Positions 48,277 to 58,049 of a stretch of DNA of 58,049 nucleotides are shown piece by piece. Made by a program: the position numbers and the translations under genes. Within the stretch, counting starts at the first letter, position 1; each line of letters begins with the position of its first letter. The DNA comes from Clostridiales bacterium. Lineage in GTDB: Bacteria > Bacillota > Clostridia > Christensenellales > Pumilibacteraceae. Location of the stretch: contig JAFLVB010000004.1 in the NCBI GenBank assembly GCA_022508465.1, positions 1 through 58,049 of the forward strand. The letters run 5' to 3'. The notes beneath the pieces were generated by a model. It was given only the letters and a program-made list of their open reading frames with translations, had not been told where the DNA came from and did not search any database.

Positions 48277-49353
48277 TTATCGCACCTCAATGACGAGCTC
48301 CTCGCTTATAATGTCGTAAAAGAGGGCTCGCGCAACAATATGAATCTTTGCACCGACTGCAAGTTTTTCAGTTGTAATGACCACATATGCATCCTCATCC
48401 TCGGTTATTCCAGTTTCCCATTCAACCGTTTCAATCATTTTAATAACAGCGTATTCCGAAAGGTCACCATCGTAAACGGTACCGTCCCATTGTGTGATTT
48501 TTGTTATTTCAATCACAAAATCGCTTTGATTTGCATTGTCGGGAACGACCTGCACGAAAAGACCCTTTATATCGTTGAGGCCGATTTCCCTTGTTCCGTC
48601 TTCAAGCCACAAATCTATTCTACGTATGGGGATTGCGGGCCTCTCTATCTTTGCCGAGAGTATGAGGTCGCCGTATTGAAGATTCAAATATCCCTCAAAT
48701 GCACCTGTAACAGTACTCAGAGTGATACACAGACTTCCGTCCTCGCAAATTTCCACGGTCATTTCGCCCTTTCTTGCCACAATTACGCCGCTTAATTGCA
48801 CGTCCTCGTAGATAAAACTATCGCCGTCCGTTGTCATAACGAGCAGGCGGGGGAGCTGTATAACAACTTCGTCCTCACTCAAAACAAATGTGCGCAAGCC
48901 CGAAAATTCCTTTTCGGGTGAAAGCTCTTCAAAGCTGTATGATGTTAATTTTTCATAATCAATCCCTTTCTCCGTTTCAAATATGAGCGCGCGCGTAGGA
49001 ATGCGTGGCAGCGTGTACGGGTTGTAGAAATATGCGAAATAGATTGCAAGCACCGCTCCGACCGTAAAAAAGAATGCGAGCAGTATGGAAAGCAGGATAA
49101 TCAGCGTCTTTCTGCGGGAAAGCGCACTGTTCTTTTCTACAATCACAGTCTCTGTTTCAGTATCTGTAAGGAGCTTGTCGGGAGCAATGTGGAAACATTG
49201 CGCAAGCAAGCAGAGTGATTCCTCGTTGGGAAGTCCGAGCCCCGCTTCCCATTTTGCAACGGCGCTACGGCTCACGTACACACGTGCCGCAAGCTCTGAC
49301 TGCGTTAAACCACTTTCAGTGCGCAGTTTTTTGAGTCTTTCATTAAATTGCAT
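48277..49353 (-). CDS. XRE family regulator with TM and extracytoplasmic domain
   Basis: LRTESGLTQSELAARVYVSRSAVAKWEAGLGLPNEESLCLLAQ; TM IILLSILLAFFFTVGAVLAIYFAYF. Confidence 0.88.
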   Translation of the reverse strand: MQFNERLKKLRTESGLTQSELAARVYVSRSAVAKWEAGLGLPNEESLCLLAQCFHIAPDKLLTDTETETVIVEKNSALSRRKTLIILLSILLAFFFTVGAVLAIYFAYFYNPYTLPRIPTRALIFETEKGIDYEKLTSYSFEELSPEKEFSGLRTFVLSEDEVVIQLPRLLVMTTDGDSFIYEDVQLSGVIVARKGEMTVEICEDGSLCITLSTVTGAFEGYLNLQYGDLILSAKIERPAIPIRRIDLWLEDGTREIGLNDIKGLFVQVVPDNANQSDFVIEITKITQWDGTVYDGDLSEYAVIKMIETVEWETGITEDEDAYVVITTEKLAVGAKIHIVARALFYDIISEELVIEVR

Positions 49354-49518
49354 GGTTCACCTCGTCTTTTTGATGCTCCCATTATAACACAACGCCCGTA
49401 GATTACAATACTTGCACGTGTTACTTTCATATAATTGTATGTTACTCTACCACCGCATCTTTTATTGAATGTTATTTAATAAACAAATAGCAAAAACTTA
49501 CAATAAAAAAATTGGGTA

Positions 49519-49547
49519 TTGACATAAACATCATATAGTGTTATAAT
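49519..49547 (+). promoter_or_regulatory. Promoter 1 upstream of the DUF1622-like gene
   Basis: TTGACA-17 nt-TATAAT. Confidence 0.7.
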
Positions 49548-49550
49548 AAA

Positions 49551-49720
49551 ATTGCAAAGCGTTTCACGCTTTAAACCCTATTCGGGTTTTATTGTCCTCG
49601 GATAAATTCTCGGACAATGCAATTGCCTTGACGGCTGCGCAAAATTGCTCTTGCAAGCAAGCATTTTTGCTTATGGTATAATAAATTTGCAAAGCGTTTC
49701 ACGCTTTAAACCCTATCGGG
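49551..49720 (+). repeat. Duplicated transcript-leader sequence
   Basis: WTTGCAAAGCGTTTCACGCTTTAAACCCTAT(T)CGGG at 49551 and 49686, each just after a TATAAT. Confidence 0.75.
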
Positions 49721-49800
49721 CATTTTTCTTATAGCAACATCTTAAAGGAAAATAAATAAAGAGATTATTTTAGACTTATTACAAAAGCATAGGAGGAACT

Positions 49801-50241
49801 ATGGAGAAGGTATATGAGCTTTTAGAACAGTATTTTGATATTTTTATTAAATATATTGTGCTACTGATAGAGTTAATTGGTACAATTGTCCTCATTTACG
49901 CTGTCTTGTCGGCAATTATAGGCTTATTCAAACGCCAAAAGCATGTCAGACTTAAGCTCGCCGAAGGCATAGCGTTAGCGCTGGAATTTAAGATTGGCGG
50001 TGAGCTCTTGCGTACTGTCATCGTGCGAAATTGGGAAGAACTGTTGATACTTGGTGCAGTTATATTACTGCGCGCAGCACTCACCTTCCTTATACAATGG
50101 GAAATCAAAATCGAACGCAAGAGTGGCGTCTTAACAGACGAACAGATCCACGACATCAAAACGCCATTATCGCGGGATTTTAAGCAAGTAAAGTCCTCCC
50201 GCACCAAAAATAAAACCACCGATGAGGGAAATAATACATAA
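49801..50241 (+). CDS. DUF1622 family membrane protein
   Basis: LKLAEGIALALEFKIGGELLRTVIVRNWEELLILGAVILLRAALTFLIQWEI; RBS AGGAGG. Confidence 0.8.
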   Translation: MEKVYELLEQYFDIFIKYIVLLIELIGTIVLIYAVLSAIIGLFKRQKHVRLKLAEGIALALEFKIGGELLRTVIVRNWEELLILGAVILLRAALTFLIQWEIKIERKSGVLTDEQIHDIKTPLSRDFKQVKSSRTKNKTTDEGNNT

Positions 50242-50381
50242 AGAAAATTTGTATTTTGACCCTCACCCGTCTGCTAATTAGACACCATCCGACTTGCAGC
50301 ACAGCTGCTACGTCGCTTGGGCTAACAAAGCAACACTAAGGCTACTACATAAATAAGCAGTAACCTTTTTGCAAAAAAATA

Positions 50382-50413
50382 AGCGCTCCTACTAAAAGGA
50401 ACGCTTGTTGTAT
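50382..50413 (-). terminator. Probable terminator
   Basis: AAGCGCTCCTactaaAAGGAACGCTT. Confidence 0.5.
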
Positions 50414-50415
50414 TT

Positions 50416-50739
<324 letters not shown>

Positions 50740-51024
50740 TTACCTCCTAAATAGTATAGTCGTATTTTATACAATTATGTCTATTTTGTCAAGTATTTGA
50801 TAACATTTATCAATATATTTTAGTGCCAAAAATTTGTTTACCCCCACCACCCGCACACGCTGTTCGTGGGAGCATCCTCCTATTATGATATCTATAAAAA
50901 GCTCATTTGCGTCAATCCCACAAAAAGACATTTAAACAAACAACTTGCGGGTTTAATTGCTTGCAAAAATCATACAATTGTGTTAAAATACGTTATCTAA
51001 GACATCCTAATATAAGGAGACGCA

Positions 51025-52383
51025 ATGAATATTGTTATTGTTGGCGCGGGCAAAGTTGGCGAAACGCTTGTCGCCAATTTTATTCGCGAAAAGCACGACC
51101 TTGTTATCGTCGATTCCGATTACGAAACCATAGACGATGTTGTCAACCGCTACGATGTAAAAGGCATTGTAGGCGGCGGTTTGGAGCGCAACGTGCTCAT
51201 AGATGCCGGCGTTGACAAGGCAGATCTTCTCATTGCCTGCACTTCGCGCGACGAAGTCAATATCCTTTGCTGCGTTCTGGCAAAAAAGATAGGCGTAAGC
51301 CGCACTATTGCGCGCGTTCGCGACCCCGAATACTTTAAGGAAATGGAGAATATGCGCGCAGACTTAGGACTGGATTTTGCGTTTAACCCCGAGCTTACCA
51401 CCGCAGTAGAAATCGCGCAGATTCTCAAATTTCCTTCGGCGACAAGCGTCGAAAATTTTGCGGGCGGCAGAGCAAGAATGGCAGAATTTGTAATAACGGC
51501 AGGCAATCCGCTCATAGGCAAGACACTCAAACAGATTGCCAAAGAGTACGGCAACAAGATACTTATTGGCGTGGTTAGGCGCGGCGACAAGGAAATTATC
51601 CCGCACGGTGATTTCGTACTCGAAAACGAGGACCGTATATACATTATTGCCAGCGAGCACGAGATCGTCTCCTTTTGCAAAAAGCTCAAAATATTTAAAC
51701 CGCGTGCTAAATCAGCCTTTATTATAGGCGGCGGCAAGATAGGATATTACCTCGCTCAGGAGCTTATAAGCTCGGGCGTGAGCGTCAAAATCGTGGAAGC
51801 AAACGAGGAACGTGCTACCGAGCTTAGTACGCTACTCCCCGCCGCAACGATAATTGTGGGCAACGGCACAGAGCAGGAACTACTCGACGAGGAAAACCTC
51901 AAAGGCAACGACGCATGTATAACGCTCACCGGCATGGACGAGGAAAACGTAATGATCTCGCTGTATGCCAAGCAGAGCAAAGTGGACAAAATCATTACCA
52001 AAATAGACCGCCCGTCCATACTCAAAATGGTCAAAATGTTAGGTCTTGACACCGTCGTAACGCCGCGCAACGTCATTGCCAACCACATAGTGCGCTTTGT
52101 ACGCGCCTACTCCTCCGCAACCGGCGAGGGTATCGACACGCTGTACAAGATAGGCAACAAAGCCGAAGCGATGGAGTTCACCGTAGGTGAAGGCTTTAAG
52201 GGTGTGGACACTCCTCTCAAAGAGCTTGGCATCAAAAAGAATTTGCTTATAGGCGGCATAGTGCGCGGCAATGAGTTCATTCTGCCGAGCGGTGACAGCC
52301 AAATCAAAGTCTATGACAGGATAATCGTCGTTTCGGAAGAGAAACAGATTACCAAACTATCGCAAATATTGAGAAAATCATGA
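51025..52383 (+). CDS. trkA: Trk system potassium uptake regulatory protein TrkA
   Basis: Two Rossmann NAD-binding domains (MNIVIVGAGKVGETLVANF; AFIIGGGKIGYYLAQEL) and TrkA_C regions. Confidence 0.93.
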   Translation: MNIVIVGAGKVGETLVANFIREKHDLVIVDSDYETIDDVVNRYDVKGIVGGGLERNVLIDAGVDKADLLIACTSRDEVNILCCVLAKKIGVSRTIARVRDPEYFKEMENMRADLGLDFAFNPELTTAVEIAQILKFPSATSVENFAGGRARMAEFVITAGNPLIGKTLKQIAKEYGNKILIGVVRRGDKEIIPHGDFVLENEDRIYIIASEHEIVSFCKKLKIFKPRAKSAFIIGGGKIGYYLAQELISSGVSVKIVEANEERATELSTLLPAATIIVGNGTEQELLDEENLKGNDACITLTGMDEENVMISLYAKQSKVDKIITKIDRPSILKMVKMLGLDTVVTPRNVIANHIVRFVRAYSSATGEGIDTLYKIGNKAEAMEFTVGEGFKGVDTPLKELGIKKNLLIGGIVRGNEFILPSGDSQIKVYDRIIVVSEEKQITKLSQILRKS

Positions 52384-53822
52384 ACATAAAAATGGTATTC
52401 AGCATTCTGGGCAGAACGCTCCTAATAGAGGCACTCCTTATGTGCTGCCCGCTGCTGGTTGGAATTATATACGGCGAACATTCTTACGCCGACTACCTCA
52501 TACCCATAGGCGCGTTGATAGTAATCGGCTTGCCAATGTCCTTTTTGCGTCCAAAAGACAAGGCGATTTACGCCAAGGAAGGCTTTGTTACCGTCGCCTT
52601 TGTGTGGGTGCTGATGTCGCTCGCGGGCGCCGTCCCCTTCGTACTGTCCGGCGCAATACCTAACTATGCCGACGCTCTGTTTGAGACGGTGTCAGGCTTT
52701 ACCACGACAGGCGCAACGGTGATGGCAGATGTAGAAGGCTTGTCGCACAGCCTTATGTTCTGGCGATTGTTTACGCACTGGATAGGCGGTATGGGAGTAC
52801 TGGTGTTCGTTTTGGCGATATTGCCCGGCTTTAACTCTGGCATTATGCACGTCTTTCGTGCCGAAGCGCCCGGACCGTCTGTCGGCAAGCTGGTGAGCAA
52901 ACTGACGTTTACGGCAAGAATACTGTACGGCATATATATCGTGATGACGATTGTAGAAACAATCTTCCTGCTATGCGGCGGAATGAGCTTTTTTGACAGC
53001 GTACTGCACGCCTTTTCGACGGCAGGTACCGGAGGCTTCGGAATGAAAAACGACAGCATTGCCGGTTATAACAGCGTCTATATCGAAATGGTAATCGCCG
53101 TGTTTATGTTCCTGTTTGGTATCAACTTCAACCTCTTTTATCTGCTGCTTATAGGCAACTTTAAAAAGGCGATAAAGAGCGAGGAGCTGCGTGCTTACTT
53201 TATATTGGTAGTGGGCGCGACGCTCATTATTGCAGTCAATATCTTGTCAATGTGCGCTAACTTCGGTGAGGCTATACGCTACTCCTTCTTCCAAGTGACG
53301 AGTATCAGCTCGACGACTGGATTCTCCACCACCGACTTTAACGAGTGGCCCGCCCTATCCAAGGCTGTGCTTATCGTTCTGATGGTCATAGGCGCTATGG
53401 GCGGCTCAACGGGCGGTGGCGTAAAGGTTGCTCGTGTGATGATACTGTTTAAGTCGGTCGCGGCAGATATAAAAAGGCTTGTCCACCCGCGCGCCGTCGT
53501 GTCCACCAAGTTCGAGGGCGAACTACTCGGTGACGACATCAAGCGCAATGTCAACACGTACTTTATTTTATGGGTGTTTATCGTGGTCGTTTGTACGGTG
53601 CTGCTTTGTATTGACATCAATGACTTTTTGACCAACTTTACCGCGACGCTCGCCTGCATAGGCAACGTCGGACCGGGATTTAACCTCGTCGGACCGCTGT
53701 CCAACTACGGGCTATACTCACCGTATTCCAAGATATTATTGTCCTTTGTAATGCTGGTGGGCAGATTAGAGATCTTCCCCATGATTATTGTTTGCGCACC
53801 CCGCACCTGGAAACGCGGGTAA
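52380..53822 (+). CDS. trkH: Trk/Ktr family potassium transporter membrane subunit
   Basis: FETVSGFTTTGATVM; GTGGFGMKNDS; ISSTTGFSTTDF; 4-nt overlap (ATGA) with trkA. Confidence 0.93.
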   Translation: MNIKMVFSILGRTLLIEALLMCCPLLVGIIYGEHSYADYLIPIGALIVIGLPMSFLRPKDKAIYAKEGFVTVAFVWVLMSLAGAVPFVLSGAIPNYADALFETVSGFTTTGATVMADVEGLSHSLMFWRLFTHWIGGMGVLVFVLAILPGFNSGIMHVFRAEAPGPSVGKLVSKLTFTARILYGIYIVMTIVETIFLLCGGMSFFDSVLHAFSTAGTGGFGMKNDSIAGYNSVYIEMVIAVFMFLFGINFNLFYLLLIGNFKKAIKSEELRAYFILVVGATLIIAVNILSMCANFGEAIRYSFFQVTSISSTTGFSTTDFNEWPALSKAVLIVLMVIGAMGGSTGGGVKVARVMILFKSVAADIKRLVHPRAVVSTKFEGELLGDDIKRNVNTYFILWVFIVVVCTVLLCIDINDFLTNFTATLACIGNVGPGFNLVGPLSNYGLYSPYSKILLSFVMLVGRLEIFPMIIVCAPRTWKRG

Positions 53823-53857
53823 TGGAAAGGAATGTTTTACTGAATCTAATACAAATT

Positions 53858-53887
53858 TAAAAGCGGCTAAAAATAGCCGCTTTTTGC
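53858..53887 (+). terminator. Intrinsic terminator
   Basis: AAAAGCGGCTaaaaatAGCCGCTTTTT. Confidence 0.75.
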
Positions 53888-53949
53888 TTATCATCTACTC
53901 AATAAAACATCAAAGACTCGAGTTCCCTCGGCTCTTTTGTGCTATTAAA

Positions 53950-55827
53950 TTACTCATCTTTAAAATCACCGTCGGTGCAATGGATTGTATGTTTATCTAA
54001 ATAGCCGCCTGCGTTCCTATCCCAATCTCTACCCTTTTCAATAGACTGCCATTGAGCAAATGTCCCGTTATAAATAATTTCATATAAGTGCCTGCACCAT
54101 TCGAACGCACTATCTCCTATACTTGTTACACTATCGGGAATTGTTATGCATACTAAGCTACCGCATTCAGCGAACGCATAGTCTCCTATGCTTGTTACGC
54201 CATTACCAATTGTTACACTCTCTAAGCTATAACAATAACGAAACGCGCAGTCTCCTATGCTTGTTACGCCATTACCGATTGTTACACTCTCTAAGCTATT
54301 GCAATAAGCAAACGCATAATCTCCTATGCTTGTTACACTGTCGGGAATTATTATACTTACTAAGCTACTGCATTTAGCGAACGCCCCCCATTCTATGCTC
54401 GTTATGCTATCGGGGATTGTTATGCTCTCTAAACTGTTGCACCATTCGAACGCACTATTCCCTATACTTGTTACACTGTCGGGGATCGTTATACTCTTTA
54501 AGCTGTTGCAATAAGCAAACGTACCAATTCCTATGCTTGTTACACTATCGGGGATCGTTATGCTCTCTAAACTACTGCATCCATCGAACGCACTATTCCC
54601 TATACTTGTTACACTGTCGGGAATTGTTATACTCTTTAAGCTTTTGCACCATTCGAACGCACTATTCCCTATACTTGTTACACTGTCGGGAATTGTTATA
54701 CTCTTTAAGCTTTTGCACCATTCGAACGCACTATCTCCTATACTTGTTACGCTGTCGGGAATTGTTATACTCTCTAAGCTCTCGCACCAATAGAACGCTC
54801 TATCTCCTATGCTTGTTACACTGTCGGGAATTGTTATACTCTCTAAGCTCTCGCACCATTCGAACGCACTATTCCCTATACTTGTTACACTGTCGGGAAT
54901 TGTTATGCTTACTAAGATACTGCATCCAGAGAACGCATAATCCCCGATACTCGTTACACTATCGGAAATTGTTATGCTCTTTAAGCTACTGCGCTCGAAC
55001 GCTCTATCTCCTATGCTATCTCCACTAGTTATTACTACTGTTTTTAGATTGCTATTTTTTATATATTTTGCAGCTATTGCCGGTATTATCGCATTTTGAA
55101 TCGGACATCCAAGGAACGCACCATATCCTATGCTCGTTACACTGTCGGGGATCGTTATACTCCCTAAGCTACTACATTTCTCGAACGCCCAATCTCCTAT
55201 GCTTGTTACATTGTCGGGGATCGTTATGCTCTCTAAGCTACTGCAGCTAACAAACGCACGACCTCCTATGCTTGTTACGCTATCGGGAATCGTTATACTC
55301 TCTAAGCTACTGCACTTACAGAACGCCCCCCATTCTATTCTCGTTACGCTATCGGGAATCGTTATACTCTCTAAGCTACTGCAGCCATAGAACGCCCAAA
55401 TCCCAATGCTTGTTACACTGTCGGGGATCGTTATGCTCTCTAAGCTACTGCAGCCATAGAACGCATAATCTCCTATGCTTGTTACACTGTCGGGAATTGT
55501 TATGCTTACTAAGCTACTACATCTCCCGAACGCACTATCTCCTATACTTGTTACGCTATCGGGGATCATTATACTCTCTAAGCTACTGCACTCATAGAAC
55601 GCCCCCCCTTCTATGCTCGTTACTTTTACTTTGTCAATTTCTGAGGGAATATCTATGGTTGTAGCTGAATTATCAACCAAACCTACTATAGTGCAACTGC
55701 CATTTTCGATGATATAAGCTAAATTACCATAAGTATGAACTTTTGTGGAATTCGATCCACATGCCATAAGGCAAGCACAGAGTGAAGCAAGTATGCATAT
55801 TAGACAGACTACGGTTAATTTCTTCAT
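53950..55827 (-). CDS. BspA-like leucine-rich repeat (LRR_5) lipoprotein
   Basis: Lipobox CACLMACGS; about 20 near-identical 23-aa units (SLESITIPDSVTSIGDSAFEWCx). Confidence 0.92.
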   Translation of the reverse strand: MKKLTVVCLICILASLCACLMACGSNSTKVHTYGNLAYIIENGSCTIVGLVDNSATTIDIPSEIDKVKVTSIEGGAFYECSSLESIMIPDSVTSIGDSAFGRCSSLVSITIPDSVTSIGDYAFYGCSSLESITIPDSVTSIGIWAFYGCSSLESITIPDSVTRIEWGAFCKCSSLESITIPDSVTSIGGRAFVSCSSLESITIPDNVTSIGDWAFEKCSSLGSITIPDSVTSIGYGAFLGCPIQNAIIPAIAAKYIKNSNLKTVVITSGDSIGDRAFERSSLKSITISDSVTSIGDYAFSGCSILVSITIPDSVTSIGNSAFEWCESLESITIPDSVTSIGDRAFYWCESLESITIPDSVTSIGDSAFEWCKSLKSITIPDSVTSIGNSAFEWCKSLKSITIPDSVTSIGNSAFDGCSSLESITIPDSVTSIGIGTFAYCNSLKSITIPDSVTSIGNSAFEWCNSLESITIPDSITSIEWGAFAKCSSLVSIIIPDSVTSIGDYAFAYCNSLESVTIGNGVTSIGDCAFRYCYSLESVTIGNGVTSIGDYAFAECGSLVCITIPDSVTSIGDSAFEWCRHLYEIIYNGTFAQWQSIEKGRDWDRNAGGYLDKHTIHCTDGDFKDE

Positions 55828-56039
55828 CTTTTTTCTCCTTTGAAATTTATTTTTGCAGAATGTTTCACATATTATTTACTGTACCATAAATAAATTTTAA
55901 CACATTTCATAAAACTTGTCAAGAGATTAGAGAAAATTTATCTGTACCTAGTTAAATAAAAGAAAATAAGTTGCAATAAAGATATTACAACTTATTTTAG
56001 TTATTATCCCCTCAGTCAAATAGACGCTACGCTTTGTGT

Positions 56040-56121
56040 TTTCCTCCCCTTCTAGCCGAGCGAACAACGCGAGTGAACGCCACGAGCCAACGGCGAGTAC
56101 TAAAGGGGCGCCTACATAAGG
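56040..56121. repeat. Intergenic palindromic repeat fragment
   Basis: CTAGCCGAGCGAACAACGCGAGTGAACGCCACGAGCCAACGGCGAGTACTAAAGGGGCGCCTAC. Confidence 0.6.
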
Positions 56122-56161
56122 TTAAAGTTTTTTTGCTTACTTTTTTTACAAAAAAAGTAAG
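56122..56161 (-). repeat. GCYTACTTTTTTT hairpin family, copy 5
   Basis: CTTACTTTTTTTACAAAAAAAGTAAG 56136-56161, abutting stop at 56162. Confidence 0.8.
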
Positions 56162-57388
56162 TTAGATAGCCCAGTCGCCATCTTTGAAGATAACGATTTC
56201 CTCGCCCTTTTCGGTGGTAGCAACAATGCTAAGGTCGGGTGTGCCCACCATAAAGTCAACGTGCTCAAGCGAGTCATTGAGTCCTAACTCTACCTGCTGC
56301 TCTCTTGTAAGCTTGTCGCCACCCTTGATGCAGCCGGGGAACGCTCTACCGATAGCAAAGTGGCAGGATGCGTTTTCGTCAAAGAGCGTGTTATAGAACA
56401 ACGTATTGAGGTTTTGAATGGGCGAATTGTAACCAACCAACGCGATTTCGCCGAGGTAATGCGAGCCTTCGTCCGTCTCAATAATGCCCTTAAGCGTATC
56501 ATAGCCCTTCTCTGCCTTGTAGTCTACAATGCGGCCATCCTTAAATGTAAGCGAGAAGTTTTCCATAATTCCGCCGGCACGAACAAGCGGCTTGGACGCT
56601 ACAAGCGTACCGTTAGCTGTAAGGCGATGAGGCGAGCTGAATACTTCCTCTGTCGGCATATTGGCGGTAAATTCTACTCCTCCGCCACCCTTTTCTACTG
56701 CGCCGGTAAAGATATAACCCTTGGGCATACCGATAGTAAAGTCTGTACCTAAGCTGTTTTTGTAGTGAAGGGACACGATCTTAGCGCGGTTGAGGAATCT
56801 GCTGCGTTTAGCAAGCTTAGCAGCGTGCTTTTGCCAAGCACCGAGGCTGTCCGCCTTGTCAAGACGCATTGTCTTGTGGATATACTTCCACTGCTTTTCG
56901 AGCGCTGCCTTGTCGCTGAGCTCGGGAAACATCTTTTTAGCCCACTCAACATTGGGGTAAGCAACTATAAGCCAGCGTGTCTGATTTGAGCCGGTAGACT
57001 CACGGAAACGCTCCAATGCCTTGCTGCTCGCTCTGCCTGCCGCAACAACCTTTTGCGGCGGAATGTTTTTGAGCAGGTCGGGCTGCTCGGATATGATGTT
57101 TATATAAACCGCTTTGGTGTCAACTATGTAGTTGCGGCTGTCTACCACCCATTGCGGAATATTCTTAAGTTCTTCCTCTGTCTGATAATCGTAGTGGAGT
57201 CTGCTTGTCTGGGGATCGCTCCAAAATACCGTTACCCTGGGCGCGCCTGCTCTGTATGCCTGATTTACCACTTCGCGTACTAAATCTGCGGCAAGAATGG
57301 GCGCTGTGATTGCAACAGGCTCTCCACGTTGAAGGTTTACGCCTTGCTTAATGATAAGCTCTGCGTACTTATCTAACTTTTTGTCCAT
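56162..57388 (-). CDS. Aminopeptidase (M29 family)
   Basis: VNLQRGEPVAITAPILAADLVREVVNQAYRAGAPRVTVFWSD; FTANMPTEEVFSSPHRLTANGTLVASKPL; HLGEIALV; NASCHFAIGRAFP. Confidence 0.92.
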   Translation of the reverse strand: MDKKLDKYAELIIKQGVNLQRGEPVAITAPILAADLVREVVNQAYRAGAPRVTVFWSDPQTSRLHYDYQTEEELKNIPQWVVDSRNYIVDTKAVYINIISEQPDLLKNIPPQKVVAAGRASSKALERFRESTGSNQTRWLIVAYPNVEWAKKMFPELSDKAALEKQWKYIHKTMRLDKADSLGAWQKHAAKLAKRSRFLNRAKIVSLHYKNSLGTDFTIGMPKGYIFTGAVEKGGGGVEFTANMPTEEVFSSPHRLTANGTLVASKPLVRAGGIMENFSLTFKDGRIVDYKAEKGYDTLKGIIETDEGSHYLGEIALVGYNSPIQNLNTLFYNTLFDENASCHFAIGRAFPGCIKGGDKLTREQQVELGLNDSLEHVDFMVGTPDLSIVATTEKGEEIVIFKDGDWAI

Positions 57389-57408
57389 TTGTATTATTCT
57401 CCTTGAAT

Positions 57409-58005
57409 TTATTCTATATAACTACGCACTCTGAACTGTGCGCCAAGTTTCTCTGTTAAAATGCGGCACTTTTCGATGTCCTCTTGCGGGATAACGTCCA
57501 CCACCGTAAGCAACACTTTTATGCCTCCTGCTATGCACTTTTTGGCAAATTCGAGCATTGCGTCAAACGCCTCGGTGCCGTATATGGAACGGCTTACCTC
57601 GTCATATTTGACTGCGTCGGCTTGGTTGAGCGAGATAGACGCAAAATCTATCTTACCTATGAGCTTTGGCACTATGTCGTAGCCGTTTATTAGGCTGCCA
57701 AGGCCATTAGTATCCAGCCTCGTCTGCTTGCCTATGGAGTGCAAATAGTCGGCTATAAACAGCATATCGTCAAGCCTGTATGTGCTTTCTCCATAGCCGC
57801 AAAAGACAGCTTGCTCATAGCTCTTATCCGCCTCGGAGATGAGCTTGACTATCTCCTCCTTGGTGCCCTCCTCACTTAGCCAAAGGCTTTCTTCGCCCAC
57901 GCCGTCCACATTGTTTCTTAGGCAAAAGGTGCAATCGTTGCAGCAGCGATTGGTCAAATTGATATACAATCTGCCCTCAAAGAAGTATATGTATGTGTTT
58001 TTCAT
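57409..58005 (-). CDS. TatD-associated-type radical SAM protein
   Basis: INLTNRCCNDCTFCLRN (CxxxCxxC-like cluster), AVFCGYGESTYRLDDML. Confidence 0.8.
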   Translation of the reverse strand: MKNTYIYFFEGRLYINLTNRCCNDCTFCLRNNVDGVGEESLWLSEEGTKEEIVKLISEADKSYEQAVFCGYGESTYRLDDMLFIADYLHSIGKQTRLDTNGLGSLINGYDIVPKLIGKIDFASISLNQADAVKYDEVSRSIYGTEAFDAMLEFAKKCIAGGIKVLLTVVDVIPQEDIEKCRILTEKLGAQFRVRSYIE

Positions 58006-58049
58006 AATCAACCTCTCTTAATCTTGGTAAAAATATTATATGTGTTTTG

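Noticed and set aside
54123-55664. Plus-strand ORFs opposite the BspA-like gene, and a CRISPR-like regular repeat
   Set aside because: They mirror the 69-bp LRR coding repeats on the minus strand, which has a lipobox and RBS; no distinct spacers are present, so neither CRISPR nor real antisense genes.

Overview
58-kb bacterial window (Firmicutes/Clostridia-like, judged from gene families, RBSs and sigma-A type promoters). Most of it is ordinary chromosome: DUF362, ferredoxin/TlpA redox pair, cyclophilin, MATE, GGGtGRT/NifU-like pair, PadR/DUF1700, YitT, ABC exporters, ECF sigma/vWA operon, purF, guaA, FtsX ABC, ThiF-like, GH29, TrkAH, aminopeptidase and radical SAM genes. RNA genes absent from the ORF track: tRNA-Arg(UCG), tmRNA and tRNA-Ser(CGA). 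A large truncated YD/RHS-type secreted protein (1..4081, minus) is also missing from the ORF track. Most notable signals: (1) each of the three structural RNA genes has an exact 15-19 nt copy of its own 3' end 173-257 bp downstream, across palindrome-rich repeat DNA; at tmRNA and tRNA-Ser a single-ORF 'cassette' follows and ends in a further degenerate copy of the RNA tail. (2) That repeat DNA contains stems with compensatory changes between copies. (3) A self-contained ~215-nt candidate structured RNA (promoter, 16-bp closing helix, two inner hairpins, intrinsic terminator) lies at about 40000-40214. (4) A near-identical hairpin family abuts the stop codons of unrelated minus-strand genes and has been absorbed into one coding region. 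(5) A 2-TM/PLD-like/DUF1643-like fusion protein lies in the AT-rich tmRNA-adjacent island. All calls are from reading the sequence; no database or folding program was run.
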